From: Mycolicibacterium alvei | Lineage (GTDB): Bacteria; Actinomycetota; Actinomycetes; Mycobacteriales; Mycobacteriaceae | Direction: 5' to 3' | Assembly (NCBI RefSeq): GCF_010727325.1 | Contig: NZ_AP022565.1 | Coordinates: 3,534,001-3,598,000, forward strand | Length of the DNA: 64,000 nucleotides | Part shown: positions 38,009 through 46,404 of the stretch, piece by piece | Layout: the number at the start of each line of letters is the position of its first letter | Numbering within the stretch: the first letter of the stretch is position 1 | Translations under genes and position numbers: made by a program | The notes under the pieces: generated by a model | Database searches by the model: none | What the model was told of the DNA's origin: nothing | The model's input: only the letters and a program-made list of their open reading frames with translations

Positions 38009-39402
38009 ACTTCCTACAGAGGCATTTCGGCTTCCGCTTCACCACGGGGCACGCCATCTGGGCGGCCACGCTGATTCCGGCGTGCCTCGCCATCTGCCTG
38101 CACTTCCACCTGTTGTGGCTGGGGATCACGCTGTCGGTGTTGATCGCGATCTTCTCGGTGCTGACCATCCGCGGTTACCGGCTCACCGGGTGGGTCCGGG
38201 CGATCTTCTCCTGGCGGCGCCGCCACCGCAGCACGCCCGATGTGCCGTCGGAGCCTGCGGTCGGCGCCACCGTGATGCCCGGCGATCACGTCGCGGTGCG
38301 GTGGCAGGGTGATTACCTGGTCGCGGTGATCGAGCTGGTACCAAGGCCTTTCACCCCGACGGTGATCGTCAACGGTGGTGCCGTCTCCGACGACACCGTC
38401 AGCACCAAGCTGGTCGAGAAGCTGCTGGCGGCGCACTGCCCCGACCTCGAGGCCGACATCGTCTCGGCCGGCTATCGGGTCGGCAAGATCGCGCCCGCGA
38501 GCCTGGTGGCCCTCTACGAGCAGGTGGTCGGCCCGTACCCGGCACCGGCCAACCGGCGCACCTGGATCGTGCTCCGCGCCAAACCGGAGGAGACCCGGCG
38601 ATCTGCTCAGCGACGCGACAGCGGGGTGTCCGGGCTGGCCCGGTACCTGGTGGCCTCGGCTACCCGTATCGCAGACCAGCTGGCCAGCAACGGGATTGAC
38701 GCGCAGTGCTCGCGCAGCTTCGACGATTACGACAAGGCCACCGAGATCTCCTTCGAGAAGGAGACCTGGTCGTTGATCAAGGGCCGCAGCACCTTTACCG
38801 CGGCCTACAACGCTCCCGGCGGCCCGGACGTCTGGTGGTCGGCGCGGGCCGACCACACCACCACCTGTGTGCGGGTCCGCCCCGGGACCGCACCGACGAC
38901 GACGGTGCTGTTGACCACACTGTCCACCCCGACGACGCCGCGCGGATTTTCCTGCCTCTACGGCGGGCAGCGGGCGGCCCTTCAAGGGCTCACCCCGGTG
39001 ACCGACAAGCACCATGAGCTGCCGATCGGTTCGGCCGGGGTGCTCGTCGGTGAGACCTCGGACCGCTACCCGGTGTACATGCCGTTCGACAACGTCGACG
39101 TCAGCATCAACCTCGGCGACGCGCGCCTGTTCACCCAGTTCGTCATCCGCTCCGCGGCATCCGGGGCCGTGGTCACGCTCGGTCCGCAGTTCCGCGAGTT
39201 CGCCACGATGATCAACGGCCGCGTCGGCCGGGTACCGCGCGTCGCGTGGCCGAACTCGACGACGTACCTGGGCCCGCATCAGGGTGTCGGCCGAGTAATC
39301 ATGCGGCCCAACTTCATTGACACACCACGGCACCGCCAGCTGCCCATCACGTTGATCAACCCACGTGAAGAGAGCCGCTACCAGATGGCGCTGGAACAAT
39401 GA
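38005..39402 (+). CDS. eccE1: ESX-1 core component EccE1
   Basis: A 465-residue component of the ESX-1 membrane complex. Two adjacent membrane helices lie near the N-terminus (about 13-30 and 33-53), followed by a large soluble domain (about 85-465). EccE sits at the periphery of the hexameric complex and contacts EccB/EccC and MycP (family knowledge). The length matches EccE1 of M. tuberculosis (about 462). It shares ATGA with mycP1 and precedes espL by 49 bases. Confidence 0.9.
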   Translation: MNFLQRHFGFRFTTGHAIWAATLIPACLAICLHFHLLWLGITLSVLIAIFSVLTIRGYRLTGWVRAIFSWRRRHRSTPDVPSEPAVGATVMPGDHVAVRWQGDYLVAVIELVPRPFTPTVIVNGGAVSDDTVSTKLVEKLLAAHCPDLEADIVSAGYRVGKIAPASLVALYEQVVGPYPAPANRRTWIVLRAKPEETRRSAQRRDSGVSGLARYLVASATRIADQLASNGIDAQCSRSFDDYDKATEISFEKETWSLIKGRSTFTAAYNAPGGPDVWWSARADHTTTCVRVRPGTAPTTTVLLTTLSTPTTPRGFSCLYGGQRAALQGLTPVTDKHHELPIGSAGVLVGETSDRYPVYMPFDNVDVSINLGDARLFTQFVIRSAASGAVVTLGPQFREFATMINGRVGRVPRVAWPNSTTYLGPHQGVGRVIMRPNFIDTPRHRQLPITLINPREESRYQMALEQ

Positions 39403-39451
39403 CATCGAGCTTGCTGGGAGAGGGGTCCCAGAAGGGTGGGAGGGAACAGGT

Positions 39452-39790
39452 ATGACAGAGGAGATGCATCCGCAGGTCGCAGCTGTCCTGCGCCAGGCGC
39501 AACAGCTGCAGTCCCTCATGGATGACCAACTGCACAAGATGAACACTGAAACGTTCACCGCAGCAGACGAAGCCAGGAGCGTCGAAGTCACGCTCAACGG
39601 GCACCATCATCTGATCGACGTGTACATCAAGGACGGATTGTTGCGACTCGGCGCGCAAGCCGTCGAGCAACGGCTCAATGAAGCGATTCAGAAGGCCACC
39701 GCCGCAGCGACCTCCTCGATCGAGGCTGATCGTGAGCGACTCGATGCGATGGTCGCGGAGTTGACTGCCGAAGGACAGCAGCTGGGCTGA
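39452..39790 (+). CDS. espL: EspL, YbaB-like ESX-1 accessory protein
   Basis: A 112-residue protein of the EspL/YbaB group: a long first helix (MHPQVAAVLRQAQQLQSLMDDQLHKM), a three-stranded part including ARSVEVTLNGHHHLIDVYIKDG, and a long C-terminal coiled helix (LNEAIQKATAAATSSIEADRERLDAMVAEL). EspL stabilises EspE/EspF/EspH-type substrates in M. marinum (literature). Here it lies directly after eccE1 on the arm that also carries an EspE/F/H-like set. Confidence 0.85.
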   Translation: MTEEMHPQVAAVLRQAQQLQSLMDDQLHKMNTETFTAADEARSVEVTLNGHHHLIDVYIKDGLLRLGAQAVEQRLNEAIQKATAAATSSIEADRERLDAMVAELTAEGQQLG

Positions 39791-39816
39791 GGTCCGCGGA
39801 ACCGCCGAGGACGGCG

Positions 39817-40563
39817 ATGGGGAATTTCAGCAGACGATTTGGCATCGCACTCAACCTGATTCTTGCGTTGGTATGCGGCATCTGGGCATTCATCGCGATC
39901 AAACACTTGAACTTCATTACTGCGGTGATCGCAGTCGGGCTAATCACCACCTGCCTATTGGTTGCCATCCAGTTGGTGGTATCGAAAAATGCTGTGGTCC
40001 AAGCTGCGTTCGATGAATCTGGGATGCTATTACGCCCGGACAGTCGCTTGGAGTCGACTCAGCGGAGATCGAACCTCGCCCTCGCGCTGTCTGGACTGTC
40101 GATGTTCATTGCATGGACAACCGGCTGGCTCTACCTGCCACTACCCGATGGAGTGGGCCAAGTCTTTCCCATCGCCTTCGGCGCCACTGGCCTCGTTGCG
40201 GGTTGGTTTTGGTTTGTATTCAAGCGCCAAGGGGGCACCAGCTACCTGCTGCTTACTCCCGAGGAATTTGAGTTCCCCAATCTCGGTTCATTGAACTCAG
40301 GAAAGTGGGACGACATCACGGCGGTGACGGACCAGCTTCCCACCGAGGGACGGTTCTGGACCCCCATGGGGATCACCATGAAGGACGGTTCGAGACTCGT
40401 GATGGACTCTCCGGGCAGCTATACCCGAAAGGGCACTGCCCTGATCGAGTTGGTGCGCTTCTACTGGCGCCACCCCGAGCAGCGAAGCGAGTTCACGGAC
40501 GGACACGCGCTGGACCGCCTTCGCGCTTTGGATCCACAGCACAGTCCGGGCACTAAGTCCTGA
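39817..40563 (+). CDS. Membrane protein of unknown function in the ESX-1 locus
   Basis: A 248-residue protein with two N-terminal membrane helices (about 10-28 and 34-54), a short cytoplasmic segment, two more helices (about 88-107 and 117-134), then a soluble C-terminal domain that looks like a bacterial PH-type beta barrel (YLLLTPEEFEFPNLG, WDDITAVTDQLP, ITMKDGSRLVMDSPG). It lies 26 bases after espL and is probably in the mycP1-eccE1-espL transcript. I know no M. tuberculosis ESX-1 counterpart. It lies immediately upstream of the IS element but is intact. Confidence 0.7.
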   Translation: MGNFSRRFGIALNLILALVCGIWAFIAIKHLNFITAVIAVGLITTCLLVAIQLVVSKNAVVQAAFDESGMLLRPDSRLESTQRRSNLALALSGLSMFIAWTTGWLYLPLPDGVGQVFPIAFGATGLVAGWFWFVFKRQGGTSYLLLTPEEFEFPNLGSLNSGKWDDITAVTDQLPTEGRFWTPMGITMKDGSRLVMDSPGSYTRKGTALIELVRFYWRHPEQRSEFTDGHALDRLRALDPQHSPGTKS

Positions 40564-40574
40564 CCCGATCCCGA

Positions 40575-40583
40575 CTTTGTGTT
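40575..40583. repeat. Target-site duplication, left copy
   Basis: CTTTGTGTT, identical to 42016-42024 on the far side of the IS element. A length of 8-9 bases is usual for IS256-family insertions. The two copies are identical, so insertion is probably recent on an evolutionary scale. Confidence 0.75.
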
Positions 40584-42015
40584 AGTTACGTCCAGGGGTG
40601 TGGTGTACGGGCGTTGGGCCTGGTGGGCGTGTCGTAGCCCGGTAGAGGGCGGTCATCGCGTGATTCTTCGAAGTGACCCGCAAAGTCAATCGAAGGAGAA
40701 CAACGCGATGACCTCGTCTGAGCCTATCGACCTCGAGCAGCTGCTGTCCGATCAACTCGCCCAGGCCAGCCCGGATCTGCTGCGTGGGCTGCTGTCGGCA
40801 TTCATCCACGCGCTGATGGGTGCTGAAGCCGACGCCATCTGCGGGGCCGGGTACCGCCAGCGCAGCGACGAGCGGTCCAACAGCCGCAACGGGTATCGGC
40901 ACCGTGATTTCGATACCCGTGCCGGCACCCTCGATGTCGCGATTCCCAAGCTGCGGCAGGGCAGCTATTTCCCGGACTGGCTGTTGGAGCGGCGCAAACG
41001 CGCCGAGCGGGCGCTCACGTCGGTGGTGGCCACCTGTTACCTGCTGGGGGTGTCCACGCGGCGGATGGAGCGACTCGTCGAATCCCTCGGTGTGACAAGG
41101 CTTTCCAAGTCGCAGGTTTCGGTCATGGCCGCCGAGCTCGATGAGGCGGTGGAGGCGTTTCGGACCCGCCCGCTCGATGCCGGCCCGTACACGTTCGTGG
41201 CTGCTGACGCCTTGGTACTCAAGGTGCGCGAGAACGGCCGCGTGGTCGGAGTGCACACCCTGATCGCCACCGGCGTCAACGCCGAGGGCTACCGCGAGAT
41301 CCTGGGCATCCAGGTCACCTCCGCTGAGGACGGGGCGGGCTGGCTGGCGTTCTTCCGCGACCTGGTGGCCCGCGGCCTGTCCGGGGTCGCGCTGGTCACC
41401 AGCGACGCCCACCAGGGGCTGGTGGCCGCGATCGGCGCCACCCTGCCCGGAGCAGCCTGGCAGCGGTGCAGAACCCATTACGCGGTCAACCTGATGGCCG
41501 TCACCCCGAAATCCTCCTGGCCGTGGGTGCGCACCCTGCTGCACTCCATCTACGACCAACCCGACGCCGAATCCGTTCACGCGCAATACGATCGGGTGCT
41601 CGACGCGCTCTCCGACAAACTCCCCAAGGTGGCCGAGCACCTCGACGCCGCCCGGGCTGACCTGCTGGCATTCACCGTGTTCCCCAAGCAAATCTGGCGC
41701 CAAATTTGGTCGAACAATCCCCAGGAACGCCTCAATCGAGAGGTGCGGCGCCGCACCGACGTCGTCGGCATCTTCCCCGACCGGACCTCCATCATCCGCC
41801 TCGTCGGGGCCGTGCTCGCCGAACAACACGACGAATGGATCGAAGGACGGCGCTACCTCGGCCTCGACGTCCTCACCCGCGCCCGAACCTCGCTGACCGA
41901 CACCGAGGAGCCCACCGACCAGCAAACCAACACCACACCAGCCCTGACCGCCTAAACTGCACCCCGAAGGATCACGCGATCGAGCGAACTCCTACACCAC
42001 GCCACCGGGCTTGGC
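40584..42015 (+). mobile_element. IS256-family insertion sequence, 1432 bp
   Basis: The boundaries rest on two signals that agree. A 9-base direct repeat CTTTGTGTT flanks the element (40575-40583 and 42016-42024). Directly inside it, 28-base imperfect inverted repeats (40584-40611 and 41988-42015) match at 19 of 28 positions without gaps, including eight consecutive bases GTGGTGTA. A second pair of inverted sub-terminal motifs (ATCGCGTGATNCTTCG type) lies at 40655-40670 and 41965-41980. One transposase gene fills the element. Insertion is intergenic, between the PH-like membrane gene and espB. Confidence 0.85.
40708..41955 (+). CDS. IS256-family (Mutator) transposase
   Basis: A 415-residue DDE transposase. 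The N-terminus has DLLRGLLSAFIHALMGAEADAICGAGYRQRS and NSRNGYRHRDFDTRAGTLDVAIPKLRQGSYFPDWLLERRKRAERAL, typical of the family. The catalytic triad is visible as Asp in FVAADALVLKVRENG, Asp in LVTSDAHQGL with QRCRTHYAVNLM after it, and Glu in NPQERLNREVRRRTDVVGIFP. AAGGAGAA precedes ATG 40708. The frame is intact, so the element may be active. Confidence 0.93.
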   Translation: MTSSEPIDLEQLLSDQLAQASPDLLRGLLSAFIHALMGAEADAICGAGYRQRSDERSNSRNGYRHRDFDTRAGTLDVAIPKLRQGSYFPDWLLERRKRAERALTSVVATCYLLGVSTRRMERLVESLGVTRLSKSQVSVMAAELDEAVEAFRTRPLDAGPYTFVAADALVLKVRENGRVVGVHTLIATGVNAEGYREILGIQVTSAEDGAGWLAFFRDLVARGLSGVALVTSDAHQGLVAAIGATLPGAAWQRCRTHYAVNLMAVTPKSSWPWVRTLLHSIYDQPDAESVHAQYDRVLDALSDKLPKVAEHLDAARADLLAFTVFPKQIWRQIWSNNPQERLNREVRRRTDVVGIFPDRTSIIRLVGAVLAEQHDEWIEGRRYLGLDVLTRARTSLTDTEEPTDQQTNTTPALTA

Positions 42016-42024
42016 CTTTGTGTT
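42016..42024. repeat. Target-site duplication, right copy
   Basis: CTTTGTGTT, matching 40575-40583, immediately outside the right terminal inverted repeat. Confidence 0.75.
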
Positions 42025-42158
42025 CGATGCACGATTTTTGTTGCGCTCGAAGCACAAATGACGGTGTTCGGGTCATCGGATGCCGTACACCGCGTGAATT
42101 ACTCGGCGAGCAAGGGTAGTCCGCGAACCAGATTACTCAGGCGGAAAAGGCCTGGTGT

Positions 42159-42207
42159 ACAACGAAACTCGCCGACGACACGTTGCGAGTCGTCGGCGAG
42201 CCGTTGT
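42159..42207 (-). terminator. Strong hairpin downstream of espB
   Basis: CTCGCCGACGAC (42168-42179) pairs perfectly with GTCGTCGGCGAG (42189-42200) around a nine-base loop. The flanking ACAACG/CGTTGT (42159-42164, 42202-42207) extends the structure. It starts 14 bases after the espB stop in the direction of transcription. There is no clear T tract, but position and stability fit a mycobacterial-type terminator closing the minus-strand ESX-1 arm. Confidence 0.65.
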
Positions 42208-42220
42208 CTACTGACCTGGT

Positions 42221-43759
42221 TTACTTGCCGTCCTTGGGGTCCTTACGTGCACGACGACCGATAACCGCCTCGGTGTACGCGCGATCTTCCTTGTAAAGGT
42301 CTTCGTCCTCCGACAGGTTGGGATTGCGGCGTTTCTCCTTGCCCTGGTTCTGGCCGTGGCCACCGCCCATGCCACCCATACCGCCACCCATACCGCCCAT
42401 ACCGCCACCGCCCGGGCTGCCTGGGACTCCACCGCCGCCACGTGCGGCCGCGGGAGACGGCCCCACCGAGTCCGCTCCGACAGCGGGACCCAACGGCATC
42501 GACGGCATACCCCCGCCGCCTCCGCCCATACCGCCTCCACCGCCGGCGCTGGCGGGCTTCAGGCTGGGTTCCCCGACGCCAGGCATCTCCGGCATGCCCT
42601 CGGTTCCCTTCGGAAGACCACTCGGCATGCCTCCGCTGGGCGCACCACCACCGGATGGGGAACCGCCACTCGGTGAGCCGCCACCGCTCGGAGAACCACC
42701 CGACCCCTGACCGGCGGACGGCTCAGCGCTTGCGGGCGACATCGACGGCATCTCGGGCATTGATGGCATCTCGGGAATGCTTGGATCGCCTCCACTGGTG
42801 GTGGGAGCGGAGGGACCACCTATCTGAGGGTTTCCACCAGGTGGTGGACCATCGGGAGTTGTCGACGCCACCCCGCGAATTGACGGCGGCATACCAGGCC
42901 TAATTTCGTGGAAAGCGACCTTATCTGCATACTTCTTCAACGCCGCGTCCGAACGCTCCTGAAAATGCGCATTCAGCGCGCCTTTCCCCAGCATTGCCGC
43001 GGGTGATAGGCCTACGAGGACACCGACGACGCCCCCCGGACTCAATCTCTCATAGGTCGCTACATCGTCCATTGTGGGGTGCTCATTGACAAGATCTCGG
43101 TGCGCATCGATGAAATTTTGTGCCTGCTCGATCATTCGCTCGGCTTCCGGGCCCATGTGCTCCCACCATTCACGCAGGCGCTCCATCGCCTCCGTGTAGG
43201 CGTCGGCGGCGGTGCCATCCCCCTTCGGCGCTATGAACTTGTCCTTGTGCTTGTCGAGCCAACCTTTGGTTCTCTTCCAGGCGTCCCTGAATTCCTCTAG
43301 CCCAGACGTATTGGTACCATCGAGCTCTTTCGCAGTCTCACGCCACTTAGCGTAGGCGCCCGTTTGTGCCGCGGCAGGATAAGGGACCTGAACGGTGGCC
43401 GGCGCAGCGTCCATCACCCCGCTTGGAACCACCGTCTCGAAACGTTGCGAAGGCCGGGCCCCGTCGCTATTCATGCTCTTGTCGAATTCTTCCTTCGACG
43501 TACTGACAACCTCGTCGAAAGCGTCGGCCGCAGCTCGTAGGGCCGATGCCATACGCCCTGCCTCGGTGTCAGCGGCGCTGAAAGTTTGTTCCAATCTGGT
43601 GGAAGACGCATTGAGTTGGTTCGTCGCGGCGGTGGTGATTTGCAGCGCGTCCGGTGGCGCCGGGAGGGGTACTGGTGATTTGTCCGCCCGATCCGCCGTG
43701 ATATCCGCGGCCTTCTTCTTCATCTCGTCGGACGACCACCCGACCACCCCTTCTGTCAC
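42221..43759 (-). CDS. espB: EspB, ESX-1 secreted oligomer-forming protein
   Basis: A 512-residue EspB homologue. The N-terminal PE-PPE-like helical region spans residues 1-290, with EHPTMDDVATYERLS matching EHPTYEDIVGLERLY of M. tuberculosis. A Gly/Pro/Met-rich tail follows, and a C-terminus SEDEDLYKEDRAYTEAVIG corresponds to QEDEALYTEDRAWTEAVIG. EspB is secreted, trimmed by MycP1 and forms heptameric rings (literature). Odd points: the YxxxD of the export signal aligns with FDEVV (81-85) and the WxG Trp with Pro178. ATG 43759 lacks a strong ribosome site. It follows espK by 236 bases. Confidence 0.88.
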   Translation of the reverse strand: MTEGVVGWSSDEMKKKAADITADRADKSPVPLPAPPDALQITTAATNQLNASSTRLEQTFSAADTEAGRMASALRAAADAFDEVVSTSKEEFDKSMNSDGARPSQRFETVVPSGVMDAAPATVQVPYPAAAQTGAYAKWRETAKELDGTNTSGLEEFRDAWKRTKGWLDKHKDKFIAPKGDGTAADAYTEAMERLREWWEHMGPEAERMIEQAQNFIDAHRDLVNEHPTMDDVATYERLSPGGVVGVLVGLSPAAMLGKGALNAHFQERSDAALKKYADKVAFHEIRPGMPPSIRGVASTTPDGPPPGGNPQIGGPSAPTTSGGDPSIPEMPSMPEMPSMSPASAEPSAGQGSGGSPSGGGSPSGGSPSGGGAPSGGMPSGLPKGTEGMPEMPGVGEPSLKPASAGGGGGMGGGGGGMPSMPLGPAVGADSVGPSPAAARGGGGVPGSPGGGGMGGMGGGMGGMGGGHGQNQGKEKRRNPNLSEDEDLYKEDRAYTEAVIGRRARKDPKDGK

Positions 43760-43995
43760 TGCTATTCATCCTCCCTATGTCGATGCCGCCGACGTACGAG
43801 AGCGGGCATCCGTGACGAAACCAAGATTTCGGCCGAACGGCGTTGCCGTCCGGGCGACGCGCAGCATCGATTTCCCGCGATAATCATATGGGCAGACCGA
43901 GGTTACGGCGTTCACTTCTTTTGCTGCCCGGATGCCTCGCCGGTGCGGCAGCAACAACGACGCTGCCGCGTCTCCTGGAACCTGAACCACCCGTC
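43760..43995. other. 236-base spacer between espK and espB
   Basis: No supported gene or hairpin. The length leaves room for a separate espB promoter on the minus strand, but I could not assign -35 and -10 elements. Confidence 0.3.
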
Positions 43996-46404
43996 CTACG
44001 CATCGAGTGCGTCGGCGATCAACTGACCCACATGCTGCCAGTAAATGAAATCGGCGGCGGCCCGGCGTTGATCGGGTCCGTCCGTTGCGGCGTGTGCCTC
44101 ATACACGGCCCACTCTTGAGCGTGGATTGCATACGTCAAGAACGCCTGCAAGTGCACCTGCCCGCGGTCGTAGGCGCTGCTGCACAGCGGCTCCCACACC
44201 TCTTCCCACAACGTCGTCCGACGGTCTTCTGGTGGGCTGGTGTCGGCCGATGCCGGCGGCAGGATGTTGATCAGGTCGGCGTCACTGAACCCTGCCAACC
44301 GCATGGCGATCTGCGGGGCGATCACCTGCAAACGATCCCGGCCCGCCATCTGGCCCTTCGCCGGGATGTCATCCGGTGTCAGCACGACCTTGTGGGCACC
44401 GGCGTCCGACTTCGCGAGGTGCTCTTCACCGCCGATCACCGCCCGCAGCGTCGTGTCGTGATGCTGGGCCCAACGCTGAACAGCCACCATCGGATAGGTC
44501 GCAAACGAGGCACGCTCGTTGGCCGGGATCGACTCATCGGCACTGACCAACTTCACATCCTCAGGCAACCGCACCTGCGCAGGCAGGTAGGCCAAACCGT
44601 AGTTATTGGCCACCACAATCTGTCCTTCGGCGGTCAACGCAGTAATCCAGTAAAAGTCGTAGTCCTCGATATTAAGCATGTCGGGCGCGTTGAGCGCCGC
44701 TGCGATCCGGCGCGCCAGTACCAGCGGATCCGAACTCCGCTTCGCAGCGTTCTGCGCGGCATCCCGCTCAGCGCGCGCGGCTGACACGGGAATCGGCGCG
44801 ATCTGCGCACCGCCAGCGATGTTCGCGGGCGGGGCCGGGGGCGGTGCGACTGCGGGCGGCGGTGCAACGGGCCCGGCCGGAGGCGCGGTCGGCGGCGGAC
44901 CCAGCGGCATACCGCCCATGCCCATCCCACCTCCCATGCCGCCGCCCATCGGGCCACCCGAGCCTGGGCCCTGCACCGGTGCAACAGGTGCCTGCGCGCC
45001 TGTTTGCGCCAACGGCGCAGCAGTGCTCGCTGGCGTCATCGCATCGCTGGCCGGAACCGTCGGCGATGGCGCCAACGGCGGTGCGCCACCGGACGAAGCG
45101 GCATGCACCGGCGTTCCCGACGAATCAGCGAAGCCTTGCGAGAAGGCCTGCGCAGGATCAGTCGGTGCCCCGCCGACCGGCGCTTGGCCTGTCCCGGACG
45201 ACGGATCCATCCCCGCGCCCGCGCTGGCCGCCGAGGAGGCCGATGAGCCGCTGCCAGCGCCGGCAGCTCCAGACCCACCGCCCACGCCTGGAGCGCTCGC
45301 CGCGGAGGGAGCGGCGGCGGCAGGCACCGAACCTGCGGGCGCCCTTGTTCCGGTGCCGGTGCTGGGTTGAGCTATATTCGGCGCAACAAACGCGGGTGCG
45401 TCTCGGACAGCCTGTGTATCTGAAGCAGCACCATCGCCTGTCGCGGTCGGGGCCACATTCTCGACGCCGACAACAGCATCCCCTTCCGACGCTGACTCAG
45501 CGACCGCAGCGTCTCCGGACGAAACCTCCGCAACATCACCACCACCTTCAACACCTCCGGCATCAACAACTGCATCCCGTTCCGACGCTGACTCAGCGGC
45601 GGCACCGTCTCCGGACGAAACCTCCGCAACATCACCACCACCTTCAGCATGGTCGCCGGACTGCGACTCATCCCCCCCTTCGCCCTTCAGCAGTGATACC
45701 AACTGGGAGTCGTTTGCACCTGCTGCGCTGCCGTCGTCCTTTTGCGTTGATCCGGACCCACCAATGTTGTTATCAAGCAAGGTGGCAGGACCATCGCCGG
45801 GCGAAGTTTCCTGGGCGGTTTCGGTATTTCCGCTCAGGCTACTGGCCAAGCCGGCGAGAAACTGTTTGTTGGCAGCGTAGGCGAGTTTGGCGATATTTTT
45901 GGCGGTGCGCGCCGCCTCGTCAGCGTCTGTTCCCTCGTCTTTGGCTTTGTTCAGAAGATCATTAATTGCCTGAACTTGTGTATCAACGTAGTCGGCGATC
46001 GCTTGCTTTGCCATCCTAGTTGTCAAAAATGCCGTTCCACACCATTCAATCGCTTCGGTGAACTGCTTCTCAATTGCCTGTACCGCGTTGCTGTGTTCCT
46101 CAGCTTTCGCTGCCGCGGCCGTGGCGCTGCCGCCAATCCATATGAGCGGTCCGTTAAAAATGCCGGCACGCACTGTATCCCAAGTTTCCCGTGCCGCTAT
46201 CGCAGCAGATTTCAGGCTATTCAGTATTTCTTCACGTGCAGTGAATTCCGATTCATCAAATTCAGGCCACGCGCCGGGACCGACCATAATATCAGCGTAA
46301 GGACCACTGGGCTTTACGATAGGATTTCCGCCCATAACCAGAAATAGGTCTGAAAGTTCGTCGATCAGCACTGGACCCGGCGATGAGGGTGCGACTGCAT
46401 TCAT
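43996..46404 (-). CDS. espK: EspK, ESX-1 secretion-associated protein
   Basis: An 802-residue EspK homologue (M. tuberculosis EspK about 729). The N-terminal helical domain (about 35-210) includes WIGG (Trp89-Gly91), a WxG turn. The low-complexity middle (about 210-560) holds a 32-residue tandem repeat and Gly/Met/Pro-rich stretches. The conserved C-terminal domain (about 575-802) has IPVSAARAERDAA, YDFYWITALTAEGQIVVANNYGLAYLP, RWAQHHDTTLRAVIG and DDIPAKGQMAGRDRL, closely matching EspK. EspK is reported as a chaperone linking EspB to the EccC ATPase. ATG 46404 overlaps the stop of the upstream gene (ATGA). Confidence 0.9.
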   Translation of the reverse strand: MNAVAPSSPGPVLIDELSDLFLVMGGNPIVKPSGPYADIMVGPGAWPEFDESEFTAREEILNSLKSAAIAARETWDTVRAGIFNGPLIWIGGSATAAAAKAEEHSNAVQAIEKQFTEAIEWCGTAFLTTRMAKQAIADYVDTQVQAINDLLNKAKDEGTDADEAARTAKNIAKLAYAANKQFLAGLASSLSGNTETAQETSPGDGPATLLDNNIGGSGSTQKDDGSAAGANDSQLVSLLKGEGGDESQSGDHAEGGGDVAEVSSGDGAAAESASERDAVVDAGGVEGGGDVAEVSSGDAAVAESASEGDAVVGVENVAPTATGDGAASDTQAVRDAPAFVAPNIAQPSTGTGTRAPAGSVPAAAAPSAASAPGVGGGSGAAGAGSGSSASSAASAGAGMDPSSGTGQAPVGGAPTDPAQAFSQGFADSSGTPVHAASSGGAPPLAPSPTVPASDAMTPASTAAPLAQTGAQAPVAPVQGPGSGGPMGGGMGGGMGMGGMPLGPPPTAPPAGPVAPPPAVAPPPAPPANIAGGAQIAPIPVSAARAERDAAQNAAKRSSDPLVLARRIAAALNAPDMLNIEDYDFYWITALTAEGQIVVANNYGLAYLPAQVRLPEDVKLVSADESIPANERASFATYPMVAVQRWAQHHDTTLRAVIGGEEHLAKSDAGAHKVVLTPDDIPAKGQMAGRDRLQVIAPQIAMRLAGFSDADLINILPPASADTSPPEDRRTTLWEEVWEPLCSSAYDRGQVHLQAFLTYAIHAQEWAVYEAHAATDGPDQRRAAADFIYWQHVGQLIADALDA
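45470..45650 (-). repeat. Two 96-bp tandem repeats inside espK
   Basis: Near-identical copies begin at about 45470 and 45566, 96 bases apart. They encode two 32-residue units sharing GGGDVAEVSSGD and AESASE-DAVV segments in the disordered middle of EspK. The unit is in frame, so copy number can change without breaking the gene. Confidence 0.85.

Noticed and set aside
40582..41925. Minus-strand open frame across the IS element
   Set aside because: Antisense shadow of a transposase with intact catalytic residues.
45036..45370. Alternating frames opposite the low-complexity part of espK as separate genes
   Set aside because: They mirror Ala/Gly/Pro-rich coding sequence of espK and have no starts with ribosome sites.
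45470..45650. CRISPR-like array
   Set aside because: Only two long in-frame units without spacers; it is a protein-coding tandem repeat.
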